Assembly: GCA_039185015.1 (NCBI GenBank)
Contig: JBCDAU010000036.1
Coordinates: 1 to 55,595 of the forward strand
Direction of reading: 5' to 3'
From: JBCBSZ01 sp039185015
Lineage (GTDB): Bacteria > Actinomycetota > Acidimicrobiia > Acidimicrobiales > Poriferisodalaceae
DNA: 55,595 nucleotides
Of the stretch, positions 24,944 through 31,158 are shown piece after piece (position 1 is the first letter of the stretch; each line of letters begins with the position of its first letter). The translations under genes were made by a program, and so were the position numbers. Under the pieces are notes generated by a model. It was not told where the DNA came from. It did no database searches and saw only the letters and a list, made by a program, of their open reading frames with translations.

Positions 24944-26665
24944 TCAGCCGAGGGGCGTGCCGTCGTCCCAGGTGTTGCCGCTCCAGGTCTGGCTCGGCGA
25001 CGAGTGGATCTGTCGCCAGCCCCACTTCTGGCTGCCCCGGACGAAGACGTTGTCGACGATCCGCACGTTGGTCGGCGCCGACTGTCCCGGCTTCTTCGTG
25101 ACGTAGATGATGTAGTTGCCGCCCGAGAGGCGGTTGCCCTCGACGACCACGTCGCTCAGGTGTCGGTTCTCGGAGGTCAGCTTGATCGCCGAGACCAGCG
25201 ACTGGTGGACCGCCTCGATGACGTTGTTGCGGATGACGATGTTGGAGCCACCCGTCGACTGGATGCCGTCGTTGTGGGTACCGGACCACTTCCGCAGGTC
25301 GTGGATGTGGGAGTTCTCGATCACCACGTTGCCGTTGGCCTTCATGCCGTCGGCACAGCCCGACACGTCCACCCGGCGGGCCGTGTAGTTGTTGAAGGCG
25401 ATGCCGGCCGAGCAGGGCCGCTGACCGATGAGGGTCGAGTCCTCGATCAGGAGGTTGGTGCCGCCGTCGACCCGGATGAGGTGGGAGGCGCTGCCGCGGA
25501 CCCGCACGTTGCGGATCACTACGTTGTCGGCCTTGACGGTGATCGAGCCGCTCACGTCGAGGTTCTGGATCACGGCACCGTCCTGGGTGACCGTGATCGA
25601 GCCCGACGAGCGGAGGGCGCCGGCGTTGGTGATGCCGACGTTGGTCGATCCGGCCGGTGCGCTGCTACCGCCGCCCGAGCTCGAACCGCCGCCCGAGCCG
25701 CCGCCGGAACCACCGCCCGAGCCGCCGCCGGAGCTCGAGCCCGAGTCGGAGCTGCCGCTGCCCGGGGTCCGGCTCACGGCCTGTCCGGGCACGAAGCGGG
25801 CGGTCCCGCCGTCGGCGGCGGTGAGCAGGTAGCCCTGCGAGGTGCGGTCGATGTCGACGACGACGTCACCCTGGCCCGCCGACGAGCCCAGGAACGGAGC
25901 GTCGCCGTACGAGAACACGCCACCATCGGCCGCGGCGAGCCAGTAGCCACCGCCGTTCGGCGTGGCGGCCATGCCGACGACGTTGGCGACGAGCGGGAGC
26001 GAGCCGGCCGACCCGTGGAACTCGGCCGAGCCGTACGAGAAGACACCACCGTCGCTGGCGACGAGCCAGTAGCCACCGCCCTCGGGCACGGCGGCCATGC
26101 CGACGATCGGCTGGTTGAGATCGATCGATCCGGCGGAGCCGTAGAACTGGGCGTCGCCGTAGGAGAAGACGCCGCCGTCAGAGGCGACCACCCAGTAGCC
26201 CCGACCGGTCGGGGTGGAGGCGATGCCGACGATGGGCTCCTGCAGGGGCAGGCTGAAGGGCTGCCCGTAGTCCTCGGCCCGACCGAACTCGGCGACCCGG
26301 CCGTCCCGGGTGACGAGCCAGTAGCCGCGGCCGTTGGGCATCGAGGCGGTCCCGACGATGACGCCGGCGGGCACGCGGCCGCTGAAGTCGGCGGCACCCG
26401 AGAACGCGAGGTTGCCGTTGGCCGTGACCGACACGACGGAGTCCTCGAGCACGGCGGAGGCGACCGTGGAGCCCGGGTTGGCGTCGACGCCGCTGGAGGC
26501 GACGACCAGCAACGAGCCGACCAACCCGGCGAGAGCGACGAGCACCGCGAGGAGGCGGCGGCGGTCGTTGCGCGGCGCTCCTGCCGCCTGGTCCGGCGGC
26601 GTGAACAACGGTCCGGACACGCAGACCGGATCCTGGGTGACGAGGGTGGGGGTCGAACTCGGCAC
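24944..26665 (-). CDS. Membrane-anchored GYW-repeat/right-handed beta-helix protein
   Basis: A 573-residue surface protein. A hydrophobic segment near residues 35-57 (RLLAVLVALAGLVGSLLVVA) is followed by four to five 42-residue repeats (GYWVVASDGGVFSYGDAQFY and variants) and a Ser/Gly linker. A C-terminal right-handed parallel beta-helix of about 220 residues follows (DGAVIQNLDVSGSITVKADN, THNDGIQSTGGSNIVIRNN). Such helices occur in pectate-lyase-like enzymes and in uronan epimerases. No catalytic set could be assigned. GTG 26665 is chosen because AGGGAG lies 5-6 nt upstream. It is a paralogue of the neighbouring gene at 26967-28628. Confidence 0.75.
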   Translation of the reverse strand: MPSSTPTLVTQDPVCVSGPLFTPPDQAAGAPRNDRRRLLAVLVALAGLVGSLLVVASSGVDANPGSTVASAVLEDSVVSVTANGNLAFSGAADFSGRVPAGVIVGTASMPNGRGYWLVTRDGRVAEFGRAEDYGQPFSLPLQEPIVGIASTPTGRGYWVVASDGGVFSYGDAQFYGSAGSIDLNQPIVGMAAVPEGGGYWLVASDGGVFSYGSAEFHGSAGSLPLVANVVGMAATPNGGGYWLAAADGGVFSYGDAPFLGSSAGQGDVVVDIDRTSQGYLLTAADGGTARFVPGQAVSRTPGSGSSDSGSSSGGGSGGGSGGGSGGGSSSGGGSSAPAGSTNVGITNAGALRSSGSITVTQDGAVIQNLDVSGSITVKADNVVIRNVRVRGSASHLIRVDGGTNLLIEDSTLIGQRPCSAGIAFNNYTARRVDVSGCADGMKANGNVVIENSHIHDLRKWSGTHNDGIQSTGGSNIVIRNNVIEAVHQSLVSAIKLTSENRHLSDVVVEGNRLSGGNYIIYVTKKPGQSAPTNVRIVDNVFVRGSQKWGWRQIHSSPSQTWSGNTWDDGTPLG

Positions 26666-26791
26666 GATGGCTCCCTGACTCACTGCCCGCTCGTACAAGG
26701 ACGTCGGCCGGCGAGCGCCCGGCGAAAGCCGGAGGTCCGGGGGACCTCGAGGTCACAGCGCTCATGACCGAACATGACAACCATTGCGATC

Positions 26792-26820
26792 ACATTACGA
26801 GCGAGCGACGGTCACTGCAA
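26792..26820 (-). promoter_or_regulatory. Putative sigma70-type promoter of the first beta-helix gene
   Basis: On the minus strand TTGCAG (26815-26820) is separated by exactly 17 bp from TAATGT (26792-26797), in an A/T-rich patch unlike its surroundings. A leader of roughly 120 nt would precede the GTG at 26665. Confidence 0.5.
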
Positions 26821-26890
26821 GGCGGCTCGATCCGGCCGTCTGCGTGCGGGGCGAGGTCCTTCGTGACACTACAGGTCGTCCCGAACGCGT

Positions 26891-26928
26891 CACTCCCACC
26901 CGCCCCTGGTGAGGGACGGGTGGGAGTG
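26891..26928 (-). terminator. Strong hairpin after the second beta-helix gene
   Basis: CACTCCCACCCG (26891-26902) and CGGGTGGGAGTG (26917-26928) are perfect complements. An inner CCCT/AGGG stem closes a 4-nt loop. It lies about 40 bases beyond the stop of the beta-helix gene at 26967. It would separate that gene from the next, which has its own promoter. Confidence 0.65.
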
Positions 26929-26966
26929 TCAGGGGGCATCGGACCCGGCGGTCCGTCGGGCGGGGG

Positions 26967-28628
26967 TCAGCCGACGGGGGTCCCGTCGTCCCAGACGTTG
27001 CCACTGAAGACCTGGCTCGGCCCGTTGTCGTTGTAGAGCCAACCCCACTTCTCGGTCCCACGGACGAAGGTGTTGTCGACGATGCGGATGTCGGTCGGCG
27101 CCTGCATGTCGTCCTTCCTCGTGAGGTAGATCGTGTAGTTGCCGCCCGAGAAGAGGTTGCCCTCGACCACGACGTCGCTCAGGTGGTTGTGCTCACTGGT
27201 CAGCTTGATGGCCGACACCGAACCCCGGAACGCACCCTCGATGCGGTTGTCCCGGATCACGATGTTGGAGCCACCGGTCGACTGGATGCCATCGTTGTGC
27301 GTGCCGGCCCACTTGCGCAGGTCGTGGATGTAGTTGTCCTCGATCAGCACGTTGCCGTTGGCCTTCATCCCGTCGGCGCACCCCGACACGTCCACCCGAC
27401 GGGCCGTGTAGTTGCTGAAGGCGATGCCGGCAGAACACGGCTGCTGGCCCACGAGGGTCACGTCCTCGACGAGGAGGTTCCGGCCCCGGTTGCGGATCAG
27501 GTGCGCCGAATCGCCGGTCACCCGCACGTTGCGGATGGTCACGTTGTCGGCCCGGACCTCGATCCGGCCGTCGACGTCGAGGTTCTCGATGACCGCGCCG
27601 TCCTGGCGGACCGTGATCGAGCCGGAGGGGGTCAGCTGCACGCCGTCCTGCACGCCGGTGTTCGACGCGTCGGGCCAGCTCGCGTCGTCCGACGCGCCGG
27701 AGGTCGGGGCCTCCGTGGTGCTCGGCGGCTCGCTGGCGCTCGGCGGCTCCGTCGGCGCCGGGTCCGTGGAGCTGTCGCCGCTCAGCTCGAGGACGAAGCG
27801 GGCGTTGACGGTCCGCTCCGAGCCGTCGGCCATGTGCAGGACGGCCGTGGCGAGGTGCCCACCGTCGCCCAGCGAGGCGACGTCGACCGCACCACTGTTC
27901 CCCTGGGCGGCCGGAGCCATGTCCCACGGAGCGGCGAGGTCGTCGTCACGGAACAGGACGCCGTCCAGGTACCAGGCCACGTACTCGACACCGGCCAGAT
28001 CGGTCTCGAGGAAGATGCGGATCTCACCCGGCACCGTGGCGCCCTCGAGCGCCGCCGGGTTCGAGCGGTCGCCGGACGTCGAGAAGAAGAGGTCACCGGC
28101 GGCCGGTGCCTCGGTGGTCGGTGGGGCGGTCGTGGTGGTGTCGCCCGAGCCGGCCGTGGTCTCGCCGATCGGTGCGCCGTCGACGAGCGAGTCCGTGATC
28201 GAGACGTCGACGCCGTCGCGGAAGCCGAGCGGGCAGGTCACCAGCTCGACCCGGTTGGCCGTGTAGTGGTCGTTGCCGATGCCGTAGAGCCCGGTGTTCG
28301 GGTCACAGGTGATCGTGGCGTCCTCGACGAGGAGGCCTCGGGCGTCTCGGCTGACCCGCACGGGGATCGGATCGTCCGAGGTGACCCGCACCTGGCGGAT
28401 CGTGACGTCGTTGGCGGCGACCTCGATGTCACCGACGACGTGCAGTCCTTCGATGACGGCACCGTCCTGGGTGACGACGAGATCGGCGACGAGCTCGAGG
28501 TCCTCGTCGGGGATCGTCACGCCGGCGGCGTCGGCACGGAGCTGCGTGACCGTGAGCATCACCACCAACGCTGCTGCAGTCAGTGCGACTGCGGTCCACC
28601 AAGCGGACCGGGGGAGAGTCCGGAGCAT
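26967..28628 (-). CDS. Secreted right-handed beta-helix protein
   Basis: A 553-residue protein with an N-terminal hydrophobic signal or anchor (AWWTAVALTAAALVVMLTV). A short first beta-helix block (about residues 45-155; VTQDGAVIEGLHVVGDIEVA) is followed by a Thr/Pro/Glu-rich linker and a small beta-rich segment with a WYLDGVLFRDDD motif (about 190-290). A second linker leads to a full C-terminal beta-helix (about 335-553) that closely matches the neighbouring paralogue. The ATG at 28628 follows GGAAGG. Acting on the exported polysaccharide as lyase, epimerase or binding protein is inference from location. Confidence 0.75.
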   Translation of the reverse strand: MLRTLPRSAWWTAVALTAAALVVMLTVTQLRADAAGVTIPDEDLELVADLVVTQDGAVIEGLHVVGDIEVAANDVTIRQVRVTSDDPIPVRVSRDARGLLVEDATITCDPNTGLYGIGNDHYTANRVELVTCPLGFRDGVDVSITDSLVDGAPIGETTAGSGDTTTTAPPTTEAPAAGDLFFSTSGDRSNPAALEGATVPGEIRIFLETDLAGVEYVAWYLDGVLFRDDDLAAPWDMAPAAQGNSGAVDVASLGDGGHLATAVLHMADGSERTVNARFVLELSGDSSTDPAPTEPPSASEPPSTTEAPTSGASDDASWPDASNTGVQDGVQLTPSGSITVRQDGAVIENLDVDGRIEVRADNVTIRNVRVTGDSAHLIRNRGRNLLVEDVTLVGQQPCSAGIAFSNYTARRVDVSGCADGMKANGNVLIEDNYIHDLRKWAGTHNDGIQSTGGSNIVIRDNRIEGAFRGSVSAIKLTSEHNHLSDVVVEGNLFSGGNYTIYLTRKDDMQAPTDIRIVDNTFVRGTEKWGWLYNDNGPSQVFSGNVWDDGTPVG

Positions 28629-28893
28629 GGGTCAGAATCCTTCCGGGTTCCTGTCAGGGCTCCCGTGGGATCGGAGTGCGCTCGCTCGGACTTGAGCGTT
28701 ACTCGTCGGCCCGTTGCTCTCTTGTTGTGAGGGGTTCCAGCCCGCCGGGCGGGGCCTGTCACCGATGCACCCCTCGTCCTCGCCTTCGGCTGCGGGCGTG
28801 GGGACCCCGCCTCGGCGCCACCCACCCGGCTCCAGCGTCTGCCCACCCGGGAGGTTCTTGGTGTTGGGGGTGGGGGTTAGGTGGCTGGGTTGC
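28629..28893 (-). other. Intergenic region upstream of the second beta-helix gene
   Basis: A 265-base GC-rich stretch between two same-strand genes. It holds a CCCGCC-GGGCGGG palindrome near 28,740-28,757, a repeated CCCACCCGG, and G-rich runs near 28,860-28,880. I found no gene, riboswitch or convincing promoter. Confidence 0.3.
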
Positions 28894-29757
28894 TCACCAT
28901 TGGCGTTTGATCCCCACCAGGCGGCGGGCTTTTCGCCAGGCCTTGGTTCTCGTCCGTCGCCAGCCGCGGTACTGGCGGACGTCGAGGGTTGCCGTCTGCG
29001 CGTTGATCGCCGAGCGGCGGAGCTGCTCGGTCCAGTCCTCGATGGTGTCGACGCCGTTCATCCGGGCGGTGAGCGGCAGGCGGGCCCGGAGATCGGCGTC
29101 GGTCGTGAACCGCGTGTGCGGTGAGCGGGGGTCGTCCATGTGCTCCTCGCGGACGAACGGGTACGGCCACCCGTTGATCCACCCGAGGGCCGAGAGCTCG
29201 ATGCAGTACTTCGGGAACGACAGCCCCTCACGCATCGGGCCGAGCTGCTCGACGCAGCGCCGCTTCATGAGGTGCCCGCTGCCCTGGACCCAGAGGTTGC
29301 GCAGCACGGTGTGACCGGACGGGTAGGTCACCATCTTCGGCGCGGCGAGGCGGGCGTCGAAGTCCTCGTCCGGGAACCGCCACGACCCGAGCACACCGAA
29401 CCGCTCATCGGTCTCATGGACCTCGAGGAGTCGCTCGATCCAGCCGTGCTCGAGGAGGCAGTCGTCGTCGATCTTGCCGACGTAGTCACCGTCGGCCTCC
29501 TCGTAGAGCCAGTTGGTCGGACCCAGGAGCCGGGCGTTCTCGGGGCTGTGGTGGAAGCGGTGCACCCGGGAGTCATCGGAGAGCCGCTTCGAGACCGCGA
29601 GGGTCGCCTCGTCGGTCCCGTTGTGCCAGACCCAGATGCGGGTGCGCTCGGTCGCCGTCTCGATCAGCCGTGCGAGCGACTTCTCCACGTACTGGGGCTG
29701 ATCGAAGGTGATCATCAGGAGGTCGACGACGGGCGCCGCTCCGTTCGATTCGCTCAC
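28894..29757 (-). CDS. Glycosyltransferase family 2-like protein
   Basis: A 287-residue protein with VDLLMITFDQPQYVEKSLAR, WVWHNGTDEATL, a YVGKIDDDCLLEHGWIERL DxD motif and an acceptor-side segment with WVQGSGHLMKRRCVE. The C-terminus is very basic (WRRTRTKAWRKARRL). This fits a GT-A glycosyltransferase. GTG 29757 overlaps the TGA of the polymerase gene by 4 bases, indicating coupling. Confidence 0.8.
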   Translation of the reverse strand: MSESNGAAPVVDLLMITFDQPQYVEKSLARLIETATERTRIWVWHNGTDEATLAVSKRLSDDSRVHRFHHSPENARLLGPTNWLYEEADGDYVGKIDDDCLLEHGWIERLLEVHETDERFGVLGSWRFPDEDFDARLAAPKMVTYPSGHTVLRNLWVQGSGHLMKRRCVEQLGPMREGLSFPKYCIELSALGWINGWPYPFVREEHMDDPRSPHTRFTTDADLRARLPLTARMNGVDTIEDWTEQLRRSAINAQTATLDVRQYRGWRRTRTKAWRKARRLVGIKRQW

Positions 29758-31148
29758 CGCGGGGCGACCTCCCGTCGTTCGGCCCGCGGATCCCAACGAT
29801 GCTGCTCGACCCGCCACAACGCTCCGGCCGCACCGATCAGCAGGAACAACACCGAGGCGAAGATGGAGTAGGCGAGCGCCAGCGAGTCGTACGTGACCGA
29901 CGCGGCCGCCGCCGACGCGTAGGAGGCGAGCAGAGCCAGCGCGAGGTGGCGGGTCTCGGCATCGTCGACCCGCCGCCGGATGAGGATCAGCGACAGCGCG
30001 GCGATGCCGACGAACCCGATCAGCCCGAGGAAGCCGACGATGCCGGTCGTCACCAGGGTGATCAGGTACTGGTTGTCGACCACGAAGTAGTTCTCGGGCA
30101 GGAAGGTGCCGGGACCTCGACCGAACAGCGGTCGCTCGGAGACGAACTCGAAGATCAGGTCGTAGTCGTTCGTGCGGTACTGGATGCTCGAGTCCGAGCC
30201 CCAGGCGGCGAACAACCCGCGGATGGTGCCCAGCAGACCGGGCACCGCCGAGCTGAAGGCGATCAGCGCAGGCACCGAGAGCATCAGCGCTCGGCGCCGG
30301 GTGCGCCGATCCCACCCGATGGCCAGCACGAGGATGCCGGCGCCGATGGCCACGATCGACGAGCGGGACACGCTCATCGGGCCAGCGGTGGCGATCAGCG
30401 CGGTCGCCGTCCAGTGCACGATCTTCTGGTTCGTGGTGCGGGCGTGCAGCGCGTAGTGGATCGCCACCGGCAACAACATGCCCATCAGCACGCCGAACTC
30501 GATCGGGTGCGTCGCGGTGGCGTTGACGCGGGTGAAGGCGTTGCGATCCTCGACCTCGAAGAAGTCACGGTTGAGCGACATGCCCGGGAGCCGGAAGTTC
30601 TCGGTGAGGTTGACCCCGACGAAGAACTGGATGTGTCCGAGGAGCGCCATCACCGAGCCACCGATCACGGTCCAGCTCAGGAGCCGATCGAGCCGGGCCC
30701 GGTCCTTCACGCCGTCGGTGACGACGAGGGTGACGCCGATGAGCGATGCCGTGATGATGAGCGACCGATCCATCGCCCTCGACTCGACACCGGGTAGCGC
30801 ACGCGACAGGCCACCGGCGTACGCCATCAGGAACACGACGAAGAAGCCGAGCGCGGCCTGGCGCACCGGGTTGGCCCGCCGGAACGACATGCTCGGTATC
30901 GCACGGGTGATGCCCCACCAGAAGAGCAGCGCGATGCCGAGCAGGATGCCGGGACGACCCGCCGCACCGATCCCCGCATACGTGTAGCGAGCCGGGATCA
31001 GGAACGCGAAGAAGGCGAAGATCACCGTCAGCGTCACGGCGTCGAATCGCGGGAACCGCAGGCGCCAGGGCTCGGGCTCGGCGGCCTCGTGCTCGGGGAG
31101 GTGCGGGTCGGGTGCGGCGACCCGGCCCGGATCGTGGAGCGCCGTCAT
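29754..31148 (-). CDS. O-antigen polymerase/ligase (Wzy/WaaL-like) membrane protein
   Basis: A 464-residue polytopic protein with about 12 hydrophobic segments. It has a large loop containing NATATHPIEFGVLMGMLLPV and FVSERPLFGRGPGTFLPENY, the latter typical of the Wzy_C domain. It would join lipid-linked repeat units outside the membrane. The ATG at 31148 lies 10 bases after the stop of the flippase-Wzz gene. The start is preferred over 31205 because the upstream residues lie inside the neighbouring gene. Confidence 0.85.
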   Translation of the reverse strand: MTALHDPGRVAAPDPHLPEHEAAEPEPWRLRFPRFDAVTLTVIFAFFAFLIPARYTYAGIGAAGRPGILLGIALLFWWGITRAIPSMSFRRANPVRQAALGFFVVFLMAYAGGLSRALPGVESRAMDRSLIITASLIGVTLVVTDGVKDRARLDRLLSWTVIGGSVMALLGHIQFFVGVNLTENFRLPGMSLNRDFFEVEDRNAFTRVNATATHPIEFGVLMGMLLPVAIHYALHARTTNQKIVHWTATALIATAGPMSVSRSSIVAIGAGILVLAIGWDRRTRRRALMLSVPALIAFSSAVPGLLGTIRGLFAAWGSDSSIQYRTNDYDLIFEFVSERPLFGRGPGTFLPENYFVVDNQYLITLVTTGIVGFLGLIGFVGIAALSLILIRRRVDDAETRHLALALLASYASAAAASVTYDSLALAYSIFASVLFLLIGAAGALWRVEQHRWDPRAERREVAPR

Positions 31149-31158
31149 GGTCGCAGGG

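Noticed and set aside
24809..26767. A 652-codon plus-strand frame opposite the first beta-helix gene
   Set aside because: Repetitive Gly/Arg/Asp composition, no family features, and the opposite strand carries a recognisable secreted protein.
28629..28893. c-di-GMP or other riboswitch before the second beta-helix gene
   Set aside because: No conserved motif could be aligned. The region has only generic GC-rich stems.
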